From Apostichopus japonicus (Eukaryota > Echinodermata > Holothuroidea > Aspidochirotida > Stichopodidae): DNA of 64,000 bases. Each line of letters opens with the position of its first letter. Positions within the stretch are counted from its first letter, which is position 1. The position numbers and the translations under genes are program-made. The notes beneath the pieces are model-generated. The model saw only the letters and a list, made by a program, of their open reading frames with translations, searched no databases and was not told the origin of the DNA. Location: contig NC_092563.1 in the NCBI RefSeq assembly GCF_037975245.1, positions 6,079,501-6,143,500 on the forward strand, written 5' to 3'. This document shows positions 52,713 through 64,000 of this stretch, piece by piece.

Positions 52713-54726
52713 GAAACTTACGCTAGATCTAAGTTGATATTGAGATACGATAAAAAAGTCAAATTGGCAATATTATGTACAACCATATTACGTTAAGGAT
52801 AGTACAGAGCATGGAATCACCACAATGTTATGTATGCATCTATACGGTATATTTTTCATTGTATAACCGGTTTTCACGAATTGGAAGTACCGGTAATATA
52901 TTTTCGCCGCTATATTGATTGGAGTGAAAAATGCCAACAGGAGGAGTTACCAAGAATGGATACCCTTTTTACCCCGGCTACTATATATACAAGAAGATGC
53001 GCAGGTTTATAATGAGGTTCAATATTTGCCCTCTCCGCGTGTGAACTTACGTATATTACCCGCCCTATTTCTCACGTTTCGATGGCTAATGACTGTATTG
53101 AATAAGTAATGAGCCAACTGGCGACAAAATACAGAACGACTACAGTGTAACCTAAACTTAATTGGAGGAGATGAGGTTAAAAGCAGCAGAAATTTAGGAG
53201 AAAGATTTAAAAAAAACAGAAGAACAAAAATACGTAGTGTTGGCAGTCCGAGCGAAAAATATAAAATTAAGTAAGGTGTAAAAAAGCGTTCTTTATTTTG
53301 TCCCTATAAACACAACTAAAGTCATATCAAGTAGTCGCCTCGTTATAGAAGTCCCCAACAAGCGAAGTGTGATCCCCCCCCCCCCCCATAAGTTAACCAG
53401 AAAGTGCACCTTACCGCAAAGGATATAGTTTGGCCTATAAAGTTGTGCATAAAGAAGAATCTAAATTAGATGAACCGAATAGTGCAACGTTCGGTGGTTT
53501 CCATCTGGTAGTAGAACAACGTTATAAAGGTCTTGTAAGAAACAACCTGTGGTAGTATGTGAGATGACGTTACAGAGGGGATAAAATGAGCGGCAAACAC
53601 TGTTGTTATTACATCTTACCCATTTCTGTTGGAAACCTATCGTATTAAAATCAATTCCTCAATAACAGCGAATTCAACTTCCCTTTATCAAAAATAAATG
53701 TTCACAGTGGGTAAAATAATTCTTATAAACGTATTTATATAGGTAATCAACACTGCCCGCCCACAAAGATTCTAGTAGTCCAAATAATAGCCAGTGATGT
53801 TCATATCTCAACAAGCATTTTATTTGCCATGCACTCCAAAAATCATTTTGCTTCAGTGAGACATTTAAAGGTCTGCTATATAGAACCAGATTCAATGTCT
53901 GTCAATAATTTGGAGAGTCAAATCCTTCAGGGAAGTACTTTTGAAAAGCTTTAACAACAATTTCTTGAAGGTTTATAGTTGACGGAGGGGAGGGGGTCGG
54001 AGAAATACTGATGACCACTAAGGCAGGCAGGTCATAGTGTGATCAAGTGTGTTAATATTACTTAATATATAACTTTAATCATGAAATATGATAAGACCAC
54101 ACATTCTATTTGTTGGTCATTTCGACATTACATTACAAATTCACGGTAAACATAGACACCTTAATACGACTTGCCATATTCTGTGTAAGTGTTTATAATG
54201 AAGTATATAGTTAATATGTCATTGCATATTAACTTCCATTGTATATATAACAACTGTATATTGTCATTGTATTGTAATTGTATATTGTCATTTGTATATA
54301 TAACAATAAATAAATATTTAAAAAAAAATCAGTTTGACAACTTGATAACAACATCACTTATGGAATCTTGGTAGTGAATTTGGGTCGAAAATCAGACGGT
54401 ATAGTCTCAAATCAGAGCCGAATTCAGGTGGTTTTACACCCAATAATTTGATAAAATAGAGATGAATGAAAACGAAGCAAAAGAGTGTAACAAATCATGG
54501 TCCATTTGTATGGTCAACAACTACAACTACCTTCACCATATATCTGTGTCCACGAATATCGAATGGAAAGCATGTACAAATGAAACTGCTAACTTCACAT
54601 TCATTTATCACAGAATCAACTGACTACGAAACATTAGGTTGATGCAAAACATTAACCGAGGATAAGAGGTATATTCACCCCTCATTGGTTGGGTTAAAAT
54701 ACATAATTAAAATATGCAGTACTCAC

Positions 54727-54924
54727 GTGAATTCTTCAAGCGGGCCTGGTGACCCGGAAGTAAAATTTCAAGGTCACGTAAACAGTCTGGCGATGGTTCT
54801 TGCTTTGAAAGATCATGTAGTGTGGTGATCCCGTATGAAATAAAGTTGGTGAAATAATGGTCCAATCCGTACTCTTTCAACCATCTGTAAAGCTCAAATT
54901 GTGGGGAATTTGTGTAAGAGGTTG
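54727..54924 (-). CDS. Internal exon encoding a SAM (sterile alpha motif) domain
   Basis: A 198-base exon, open throughout in one frame (phase 1 to phase 1). The acceptor is a long pyrimidine tract ending TTTCCATAG; the donor is CAC|GTGAGT. The frame reads ELYRWLKEYGLDHYF, then a segment containing GITTLHDL, then LRDLEILLPGHQARLKNS. This is the SAM pattern: first helix with Trp-Leu and Gly-Leu, central helices, and a final helix starting near Pro-Gly-His. SAM domains usually form homo- or hetero-oligomers in signalling or scaffold proteins. The LPGH segment resembles SAM domains of the ARAP and SHIP2 type, but one domain cannot identify the protein. No start codon lies in the exon, so it is internal. 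Flanking exons are unproven; a coding-like stretch at 55069-55210 is the best neighbour, although the simplest splice phases do not match. Confidence 0.72.
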
Positions 54925-55018
54925 CTATGGAAACGAAAAGAAAAATTACAATTAAAAATAGAATCTACGATAAAATGGATAATAAATATTCCTTACCCTT
55001 GTACAATATATAAATATA

Positions 55019-55066
<48 letters not shown>

Positions 55067-55068
55067 CG

Positions 55069-55210
55069 TTACTGAGCTATTTGTAACACTGCTGGTTTAG
55101 CAGCTGTGGCAACCGCAATGTAGAATTCTTCCAAAGTCAGTCCTTGTTTAATGATAATAATAATACTGTGCAAAGTCTCCCATAAACTCCTCTTTAATAG
55201 CAATACAAAG
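55069..55210 (-). CDS. Coding-like segment upstream of the SAM exon
   Basis: The minus strand is open for about 47 codons ending at TAA (55069-55071). It contains GLTLEEFYIAVATAAKPAVL, a balanced, helix-like composition unlike the AT-rich flanks. It lies 145 bases upstream of the SAM exon in the same orientation. Possible acceptors precede the Gly-Leu-Thr-Leu part, and a GTAACG donor overlaps the stop. Joining that donor to the main SAM acceptor breaks the frame. Joining it to a weaker internal acceptor (after CTTTACAG) keeps it, giving Gln before Trp-Leu-Lys. It may be an exon of the same gene, the end of another gene, or chance. Confidence 0.3.
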
Positions 55211-56428
55211 ACACAATTTTATGGCGTTATTCAAATAAATGACGGATTTTATGCCGCTTCATGACGTGTTTTCCAAAGAAGAAAGATTATGAAACAGTCA
55301 TCACTTTTAATTCATCTTACGGAGATGATGAAAGTCAAACATTGCTGTCCTATAATACTGTTTGCAACAGAAACACATTCACGACACATTCCAAACAAAA
55401 TCTCCCAGATATAGTTAAGAGATATTATTCCATAGTGACAACAGACAGAACATGTCTTCCCGAGCAAAGTATATATCGTCACGAATTCTGAATTTCCAGA
55501 GGAATTTCATGATCGGGAAAACATTTCTTTGCTAAACCTGTTTGTTCATCTCAAAAGACATCAGTAAGAGGTATACACCGTTAAGTGTGGGTGATGTTCT
55601 TTAACGCATTGGTTGCGATACACTAAGAGGCAAAATGTAACAGGATTGTCTTGGAATGTAATAAAAAAAGACATCGGGTGGATGGTTCATACTGAGCATG
55701 CGCACTGACATCAGTACAACACTTTAAGGAACAACTTGAGTAGAGGAACATCATAAAGATTACGTGTTTCTTAAAGACTTAGAAGTTACCATCATTCTTA
55801 TGAATTAATCTGAAGAAGAATTATGACAGCACCCTTTCCCCCTTCGTCAAAAGAAAATAATATTCTGATTCAAAGGTAAGAAAGCAAGCCAAAAAAAAAA
55901 GGGATCTTGTTAATAGAGAATTATAGTAGACACATAATAATTTCACTTCTATCATATTTAATAACAGTTAAGTTCTTTTGATGTCAACTTATTATCGCTA
56001 TATACATAGAATCAATGAGATCCAATAAACGAAATTAGTGTTAAGCTATTAGCGTTTTGTTTTGAATTCCAACATTTGTTTTATATAGTGCAAGTTTAAA
56101 TACCCGCGATAATAGTCTTGTTCTCGTACTCGTTCACTTACCCTAAAGGGAATTCGTACTGTACACTTACTCAACTGAACACGGTAGTGCATGTACTGGA
56201 AGTCATACATGCGACTGTACAGACAAGGCCATACATTTCTCAACCAACAAGTTTAACCAAGTTCTTAAACCAAACATGTCTCTTCGAGTTAATTGTGTGA
56301 CTAATTAAGATATTTGATTGTTTAGCTAATATGTATTCTCTAAATGAGGTCATCATTTCTGCATACCACATTGTTAACATCTGTGTAGTTCCGTGACCGT
56401 TGAGGGTTAATATAATGGGTGGGTATAT

Positions 56429-56625
56429 CGTCGTCATACGTAGGCCTACATATACAGCCTATATTGATAAAGATCAATGTCCAATGGTGTGTTTTTGACA
56501 AGTTGACGTGGATAGTTTACTCAATATTTCGTCGTCATACGTACATATGCAGCCCATATTGATAAAGATCAATGTCCAATGGTGTGTTTCTGACAAGTTG
56601 ACGTGGATATTTTACTCAATAATTC
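56429..56625 (+). repeat. Tandem duplication, period about 101 bp
   Basis: Copies begin CGTCGTCATACGTA at 56429 and 56530 and share AAGATCAATGTCCAATGGTG. The second copy lacks about six bases (GGCCTA) near its start. Confidence 0.9.
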
Positions 56626-56854
56626 GCAAAACTACTACCTTTAATATTTCAGTGTTTATCTGGCATTATTTATCTTGGATATTTATCTTCTACTGGATAT
56701 TGTCATCATCTCCATCTAGAATCTAACATCAAGAGTTCGTGCAGACAGTTAAGTCACGAAATTTGGTAAGTTGTAATGTCAAGTTTATTTTCTTTGTATA
56801 CATGCACGCAATAATCTTCAAAATATTGAGATATTTCATTTCACTGAATTTGTC

Positions 56855-56906
56855 CCCCTCTTTCTCTTTCTCTCTCTCTCTTTTACTCACACACACACAT
56901 ACACAG
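56855..56906 (+). repeat. (CT)n followed by (CA)n
   Basis: CTCTTTCTCTTTCTCTCTC runs into ACTCACACACACACA; short adjacent dinucleotide tracts. Confidence 0.88.
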
Positions 56907-59390
56907 AAACATACACACGAAAATGCACAAGAATTAATATTAAACATATCCGTTTCATGGCGGACTAGATCATACAGGATGTGAGGGTCAGTTACCTGCA
57001 AATACCAGAACCGCAAATTGTACGTAAATAGGCTCATTTCGGAAGAAATGAAACTAACGCACCACTTGTAGATCTTAAGATACGCATGGCAGACTGTATC
57101 TTGATTAAAAAAGGAATATATTTCATATCATTTACAAAAGAATTGGTCATTTTTTCGGTGCTGTCTGCATTATGTTGTCATTAGTACTTATTAAATATAG
57201 TAACGAAGTTGGTGACTTTACTTTACCATTATCTGCAACCCTATTTTGTTCTTGTTATTTACGTATAAACTAAAAGTGTTTAAGTCGATTTTGAACCACG
57301 TTTAAAACATCTATACCATTGAGAACATCACCAGCTGCAAATGACAAAAGAGGAATCCTAACAACACTTAAGTTGTGAAAATGTAACGTCTTACTACGTG
57401 GTAAAACAAGTTTAACATAGAAATTTTCTATGAAGCACGGTCCATCTAGTATGAAGCACAATTAATGTCTAGGATGGGGCTGTTTGCTCAACAAATTTTA
57501 TTAACATGCACATACAAACAAGAACAATTGCACAAGAACATCTGGTTAAGTTTAAGTAAATTGATAACTAGAGTGGGATGTAAATAAGAATCGTCAAATA
57601 TGAATGAATTATTTCCTTAAATTTTAGCCAATCGAGAAGGGTTGGGTATAGCTTCAAATATCGACAGCTAAAACGCCTTCCAAGAATATATCGTTAAATA
57701 TCATAGTTATGCGAGTCCTGGCCTATTTAGAACTGACAGCAGGGTATGAAAACACTAGTCACCGTCAATCATTTGACGATGTATCTTAAACTTCAAATGA
57801 ATTTTGACAAATGCATCTATGTTATTTACAAAAATAAATGAGCAAACGATGTTATAAGTTATTATCATAGTATTAAAGAATTTAAGTAAAGTTTTGTTAA
57901 TCACAAATCAAAAGGTCTCACTGTTATATTTAGATGATCAAAATGTTTATATGGTCTCAAGTTAATTCGACAAACTCACACAATATATAGTATATGTATA
58001 GGCTACCGTATATCATACACAGTGAAGACTACAATGCAGTATTCGCACGCGTAATATCATCACCATGACAACAACATTCAACTGTTTTCATTTGATTAGT
58101 GTTAAGCAACTATATAGGTAGACCAATAACGTGCCTCAAAACGACAAATGCACATGGCCTGTTCACTCTACATGTGACCTTTTATACAAATAACCGTAAC
58201 CCATGTTCGAGTTTTATTCGTGGTGAAACGATAGCCCCAAATAAACCGATGGTTCTGCTACATTTTATATTAGACTCCATCAGTATAGATTAACCCGATA
58301 CAACTGTCTGTTCTGTTAACATCCGATGTATCCCGCTGACCTTTCCTCGTCAAACGTGATTTACGTATTCTGCATTCCTTGACAGAGGCCACTAATCATC
58401 CCACCAAATTACTGCAAAAAGTTAATTGCCTGAGAGCGATTCGCACCCTACGGAGTCAGTTCCAATCCAATCTTTCACCTCTAACCCCCCAAAACAAGCT
58501 CTACAGTATACTAAACTTTGGCCGCATTCATCTTTACAGTAGATTCATCTACTGTAGATACACCGGTTAGCCTATCACATGACCTCGCCTAATAGAAGTT
58601 GCCTAACCTGTGAAGCCGAAGCGTTTCTTATAGAAGAATTAGAGATGTATTGCAAGTTGGTGTATTTATGTTAGTGGGTTGGTCTATAAGACAATGGTCA
58701 TTTCTTTTATTCTTTTCTTCTCTTTTTTTTTTTGGACAGGGGGAGGGGCTTGTTTGTTTGCTTGTTTTTTGCAAGTAACAACCGTAATAATGTAATTTAC
58801 AACAGTTCAAAGCTATTTTTTAAGAAACATTAGTAATGTATTACCAGGTGCTTAAACTATTCGTATTCAAATGATTTGACTGCATTCAACGTTATATTTT
58901 CTATATGATACTTTATTAAGCCTATAAATAACTTACACAGACTGGTATAATGGGGACAACTATATAACACAACGAAATATTATTCAAGCTAAAAGCAAAT
59001 AAACAAGTATCATTATAAACATATTTCATTGTCTGCATTACATTGAGAAAATCAGACGTATGCTCATAGGTTATTGATAGGAACTGGATAATTTCTAATA
59101 CAAATGTTACCAAAACATCTTTAGATGCTTTAGTGAACGCAAAATAAAATTCAATTATGCAAGTAGAAAACCAAAGTACATGGACTTGTTGTTCTAATTG
59201 CAAATTCTATTGCATTCTGAAAGAAATACAAACGCCTACACGTTCGTTGAAAATAGCTAGTATTTCGCAGATGTCGTGTAAAGATAAACTGGACGCCTAC
59301 TCCTTTTAACGTAGTATAAACACTTGATTATAAATTACCAGAAGCTTCTGTAGGTAGGCCTAAATATAGAAAAGTTGAAGAGCCTGACGT

Positions 59391-59470
59391 TTCTATCCTG
59401 CCTGGATCTTCTCCAGAGACAACAGTTTACGTCTGAAGAAGATCCTGCTAGGATCGAAACACCAGGCCCT
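59391..59470. repeat. Second inverted pair of hammerhead-like repeats
   Basis: Minus arm 59391-59430 reads CTGGAGA, GATCC, CAGGCA, GGAT, then GAAACGTCAGG. Plus arm from 59433 reads CTGAAGA, GATCC, TGCTA, GGATC, then GAAACACCAGG. The layout matches the palindrome at 3.3 kb, but each arm has a change in a core position (A to G in CTGAAGA; GTC to ACC), so neither should cleave as a canonical hammerhead. Confidence 0.75.
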
Positions 59471-59557
59471 CTTAGAAGTATACTTTTCAAGTATAAGTAA
59501 ATTAGGTTTAACCGGGAAACCACTAAACAAATATATAAATAGTCAGTTCCATCAAGT

Positions 59558-59879
59558 ATTTTATTATTATTATTATTTTCAGCATTTAGAACGCTGTTCA
59601 CACTCCAAAGAGTGTACCATAGCGTGTACAACTTAGCCCTGGTCATTGGTAACTTGTCACACCTACACACCAAAGTGTGCACAATTCAATCAATCTCTCC
59701 AGGGGCACCACAACCACGTGTCCCCCGGGGGACTTCCCATAGGGTGCAGCCACAAACCGGCGCACGCAACTATATTTATACACCTGGGTGAAGAGAGGCA
59801 ATGGAGATAAAGTGCCTTGCCCAAGGACACAACGCAATGATCTGGCCAGGGCTTGAACCACTTGACCACAACGCCCATT
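59558..59879 (-). mobile_element. tRNA-headed SINE with (AAT)n tail
   Basis: On the minus strand the 5' end has an A-box-like TGGTCAAGTGG running directly into a B-box GGTTCAAGCCC. A conserved body follows (GCGTTGTGTCCTTGGGCAAG then GCACTTTATC), and the element ends in an AAT tail (59558-59578). The A and B boxes overlap, whereas a normal tRNA promoter spaces them by about 30-40 bases, so the head seems internally deleted. No clear target duplication was seen. Confidence 0.65.
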
Positions 59880-60972
59880 TGTGATAATTGTCAAAAGGTA
59901 ATGTTGTTTTAGGTACAGTGTCAAGATAAAAACAGATATACAAGTGTCGATGACATTTGACGTTAATCTGACAAATTCTCTCTAAATATGTATTTATATA
60001 CACTTTTATTATCTCACTAAGTTATATTGTTTTTAATTCTCAAAATGTCAACGTATATCCACACGAACCAGAGAAATGTATAAGTGTTCAAGCTAATACT
60101 CAACGTCTATTAGTATCAACATAACTTCTCATTTGATATTTCGATTGTACACATAACATTGCATAGAACTCGGTACAAGACACGCAAGCGTTTGCAGCTT
60201 GGCATGAATAGTCCATGAACAAAATAAAGTCTAAGTTTTTCATGGTAAGACACAATATATTAAATATATAATAATATGACATTATGACATATGAAATTAT
60301 TTCTAAACGTCCGGTTTGCATATAAAGTAAGTCGCGTTGATATCGGTTAGTATACATCCCTGGTATTTAAACTTGTTTTCTACTTGCTGACTCCAATGTT
60401 ACTTTTATCGTCTTCGACGACCTTCCCATGGGAGTCGCGGAATTTTATTTCTCTCAAAAGGGTTTTATGAGATGTATGGATCCGTTGGTATAGTTTCCGG
60501 GTCTAGTGTCATTTCGTTTAACTTCGACTGTGGTAGTTTAGGAAGATGCCTCCCCTCCCACCCTTCACCCCTCCCTTACCCCGGGGTTCTAGTTACGCTT
60601 CTATATTGCTGCCTTGAAGTGTGCGCGTTTCGTCTTCTTCTATATGCGATCTGCAAGGAGAGTGTATTCGAAGATCCCACGAGGACATACCTTTCGTTCT
60701 TGCTTAAGCTTTCGGCATTCCATGACGACCACGATTCATGAATATGTATGACTTAAATCAGCATGCTGCTTTAATTAAAACATTGAATTCAAAACAACGA
60801 CTCACGGAAATAGAATTGAAGATGCAAAAAAGAATACACTCGATTGTTTGTTTTTAATATTGGGAGTTTCCCCTTAGGGGTTAAGGAAACAGACAATCGT
60901 CGTGTCTGGCTGGATTTTTTTCTTTATAGGTCAGAGTGGAATGAACTGAGATGACACAGATAAAACCTGCTT

Positions 60973-61001
60973 TTGTTGTTGTTGTTGTTGTTGTTGTTGT
61001 A
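60973..61001 (+). repeat. (GTT)n microsatellite
   Basis: Nine GTT units preceded by TGCTTTT. Confidence 0.92.
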
Positions 61002-61935
61002 AGAATCAATCTAATTCAATTACTCGGTGGGGTACGTTGAGCGATGAACATTTCTTCGGTAACATTTTCACTGTTACATCATAATGTTAAAACGGAGATG
61101 CAAACTTTCATTAAAATGGGGGCGCTGGACTTTGTTTAGAGCTTACATGTTAACTCGATAATAAGATGGAAGCGATTGTCAAAAGACAAGAAAAGAAAAC
61201 AGAACATTACTTTGAATAGCAGTTATGTTTGGAATATTATTGACGGGTGAAAAACTGTCACGGATCTCGGCAGTAAACATGTCAATAGTCACTGCCACGT
61301 GTTTGCTTTCAAGTAACACGCTTTATTTGTTTTAGGATGCTTTTGAAACCAACAAACAAACATATTGTTGTTGTGTGTTTTAGCGTGTTCGATGGTGAAG
61401 GACACCACGCCGAAAATGCAAGTACATATCTTAAATTGAAATTAATTCATTAGCCAAAAGTATGGAACATTTGTACAAAGTGCAAATAATAAATAGAATC
61501 ATTGTGCTCAAATATTTTGATTTCAGATATCAGGACCTTTATTTGAGGGCAAAATGTAGGCCCCTGCATGTTAGTTTCCGCAACACTGGCAGAGCGCTGT
61601 CCTTTTCTACCATAGAAACTAAAATTAGATACAAAATATCCCTAACTACTGACCCCAACATAAGCAAATAGATAGGCTTTTCACTTAGAAAGCTACTTAA
61701 CACCCTATTCGGACATTTATTATGTCAAATGTATAGCAACATGCACCAAACCATGTTAGTGATAGCAAACTACATTGAGCTCTTCGACTGTACGTGTGCA
61801 TGTTTTAGTACGCATGCGTAACGTTGAAATATGTCGTATATCAATCAACAAACTTGTCTTGTTGAATATGTATTTGAACGTGACGTGTTGAATATTCAGG
61901 TACGTGAGGATTACGGTATATATTATATTTTAAAT

Positions 61936-62075
61936 CATAGCGCAACAGGTACACGTGCTCGTAGTATAGCCTTATATAGATTACAGACGTCATGCTCATA
62001 GCGCAACAGGTACACGTGGTCTAAGTATATGTTAATATATATGTAGATTTCATTCTCATAGCGAAGTTGAACGTT
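61936..62075 (+). repeat. Tandem repeat, period about 60 bp
   Basis: CATAGCGCAACAGGTACACG occurs at 61936 and 61997, and a truncated CATAGCGAAG at 62057. Confidence 0.85.
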
Positions 62076-62105
62076 CAATTTGAATACATATCAGTGTATT
62101 TATTC

Positions 62106-62425
62106 AGTGTTAGATCCAGGACTTTCGGAAGAGGGGCCAGTATCGGTAGATTTCGAAACGACTACCGAGATAATAGTGGTGCATAAGAAGTGTATGCAAA
62201 GGAAGAAATGCACGCGCTTAAAGCGTGCTGAATCTTTTCGTTATTAGGGCCTACATTGTATTGAACTTATGTAATTATATTTGTTTCTTTGTAGCTAAAT
62301 TTTAGTGCTACGAATTTCAGAAGAACCCACCCCCCCCCCCGGGTGGGCGAGACGCCTCCATTATTATCTACGGTACCAAACTGTTGAGAGAGCTCCTTTT
62401 CGAGCCTAATTGCGCCACTAATCCA
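62106..62425. mobile_element. hAT-like MITE remnant
   Basis: Left part CAGTGTTAGATCCAGGAC with TTTCGGAAGAGGGGCC resembles the block at 11868 (CAGTGACGGATCAAGGATTT). The right part ends GCCTAATTGCGCCACTA. The two ends do not pair well and flanking octamers differ, so this is a degraded or recombined copy. Confidence 0.4.
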
Positions 62426-63213
62426 GATTTAATAAGAATGTATGATACAAACCGGTAAGGACCATTTAGTCTCCTCTGCCCTAGCTTTAAGACCTGCTTT
62501 AAAGTTAAACGATGCCTCCCATGTGAAATGAGAATGGGGCCTCAAATAGTAATCATTTTACATGGTAGAGCAACAAAGGCATCATATCAGATAATTATAA
62601 CCAGAGAGTCATTGCTCTTGAATCACGAGGCAATTACCATCCGGTATACTCCAGAGACCTACTCCTTAGCTTAAGTCGACGACTTATAGTAAGTCTATGA
62701 TGACGACATAAAATCGCCAGATGTTTAATTGTTATGTACAGCCACGATATGTTGTAGCTTCAGTATTACTACAGAAACACTTTTGTATGTTGATTGCGAT
62801 AAAATATGTTCGATTTCAAATATTTGATATCAACATTCTTCTAATGCATTTCATAGATTGAGGCTAAAATTTTAAAATTTTGAAATTTTACTATTTACTT
62901 TGTACATGTCATTAGCAATAAAAAATATTGCCTGAGTATCAAATCGTTGATCTAGTCTGATGTTATTAAATTACGGACGAACCGCAGAAAAAAAAGTTTG
63001 ACGTTAAATAGATATGTATCAACTGTAACTGTAACGAATAGCGGCTATGTAGTATACATTGCACATTCGTGACTCACTCTGGTTCTGTATCACACACAAG
63101 AAGCCATTTCATGTTTCAAACTGGGCATGCGCAAAGTGAAACCGTAGGTGAAAGTTACGGTTCGCCTGTCCTGCAGTACTAAAAATAGGTACTTTTAAGA
63201 AAAGTCAACCAAG

Positions 63214-63228
63214 ATGGAGCCTCTACAG
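63214..63228 (+). CDS. Candidate first coding exon (5 codons) of a gene leaving the window
   Basis: ATG GAG CCT CTA CAG is followed by GTGAGA, a strong donor. The start sits in CCAAGATGGAG, which matches a YY1-type motif often found at start sites of TATA-less genes. An NRF1-like GGCATGCGCA lies about 85 bases upstream. No continuation exon was identified in the remaining 770 bases. On the other strand, a frame with ATG near 63341 ends at a donor (TACTCG|GTAAGT) and would run the opposite way; only one is likely to be real. Confidence 0.22.
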
Positions 63229-64000
63229 GTGAGACCGAACAGCTTGATCCACTCTCTGCCCCAGTCGATCAACTACTTACCGAGTATCTGATACAGAACA
63301 GATACTACACGTGGTCGACGAAACCTCTCCCAATTCCATGAAACATGCGAGAAAATATTTGAAAATTATTTGATAATATATATAAGTCGACAGTGACGCG
63401 AAACTAAACCACCCAATCGCCGCTCCCCCCCCCCCACACCTCTAAAAAAAAGGTGGGGGAATCCCTCCATGTAATTGCAGGTATACCTTACACAATGTAT
63501 AGACGGATATGGCATACGGTATATGTAGCTATATGTTCCTATATCTTGATCTGACCCGAACTACGACGTGCGCATGCGTATTTGGAAACAGAACCTGGTA
63601 TAAATACACTTCACTTTCGTTAACAATACATTCGTCTAAAAGTGTAACGTTATACGATATAACCCTGTTCTTCGTTTCGCTGTCTATTTTTGGTTTTTTA
63701 GTATGCAAGAAAATATCTTCCGGCAAAAAATGTTTTGACCTATCGCAGTTAGGGATGTTCAAATATCAAAGCTTGCATGTTCAGGATATCAAAATAATAA
63801 TAATAATAATAGCATAATCCTCCATAACCCCCTCCTGGTCCTCTCACTAAAGTCTGCTACTGGTATAATTCTCGATTGCAGGGATCAAAATTGTAAACAA
63901 AAACATACAAATATAGCATAATCTTCGAAGATATACTGAAAATGTAATCCTGCTTTATATGAAAATAATTGAAAGTTTAAAATACTTAATGAAAATAATG

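Noticed and set aside
54727-54924. Assignment of the SAM exon to the p63/p73 family
   Set aside because: Some central residues are similar, but the final helix (LPGHQARL) fits other SAM groups better, and no p53-type DNA-binding exon was seen.
60472-60741. 89-codon plus frame
   Set aside because: Cys/Leu-rich with a Pro tract from a C-run; the opposite strand shows equally weak exon signals.

Overview
This window is AT-rich, intron-rich animal DNA. It shows no bacterial-style gene density, operons or ribosome binding sites. It carries a vertebrate-type TTAGGG array, many (AT)n and poly-G/poly-C runs, several hAT-type non-autonomous transposons with 8-bp target duplications, a tRNA-headed SINE and spliced genes. 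A marine invertebrate deuterostome, perhaps an echinoderm, fits best. That placement is inference from the repeat style; no species-diagnostic gene was recognised.

Genes. Two coding loci are well supported. (1) Minus strand, 29282-32091: the last three exons of a retropepsin-like aspartic protease gene. Splice phases agree at both junctions, a DSG active-site motif and a downstream Ile-Gly motif lie 60 residues apart, and the serine/acid-rich tail ends in a real stop codon. (2) Minus strand, 54727-54924: one internal exon encoding most of a SAM domain, with strong splice sites on both sides. A set of weaker candidates, mostly terminal exons after good acceptors plus one small secreted peptide, is listed at low confidence. 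In AT-rich DNA, open frames of 40-60 codons after a pyrimidine tract arise by chance.

Layout. 0.2-1.7 kb: degenerate tetranucleotide satellite and (AT)n. 3.3-3.5 kb: perfect 50-bp palindrome with hammerhead-like cores. 4.7-8.4 kb: possible exons, a 367-bp hAT MITE and a coding-like stretch. 9.6-9.85 kb: CCAAT/octamer/CRE cluster. 10.08-10.5 kb: interstitial telomere-like array and minisatellite. 11.6-14.0 kb: nested hAT-type elements. 14-29 kb: mostly AT-rich DNA with little recognisable content, a MITE at 25.3-25.8 kb and a few candidate exons. 29.3-33.0 kb: protease gene, whose first visible intron holds a tandem array that has copied its own 3' splice site. 33-54 kb: mostly unassigned, with a pentamer-based satellite, a possible LINE ORF1 fragment, a 663-bp MITE and candidate exons. 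54.7-55.2 kb: SAM gene. 59.4-59.9 kb: second inverted hammerhead-like pair beside a SINE. 63.2 kb: possible first exon of a gene leaving the window.

Most of the 64 kb has no assignable gene. The strongest points for follow-up are the protease gene with its splice-site-copying repeat, the inverted hammerhead-like pairs, and an internal module shared by two MITE families with different termini.
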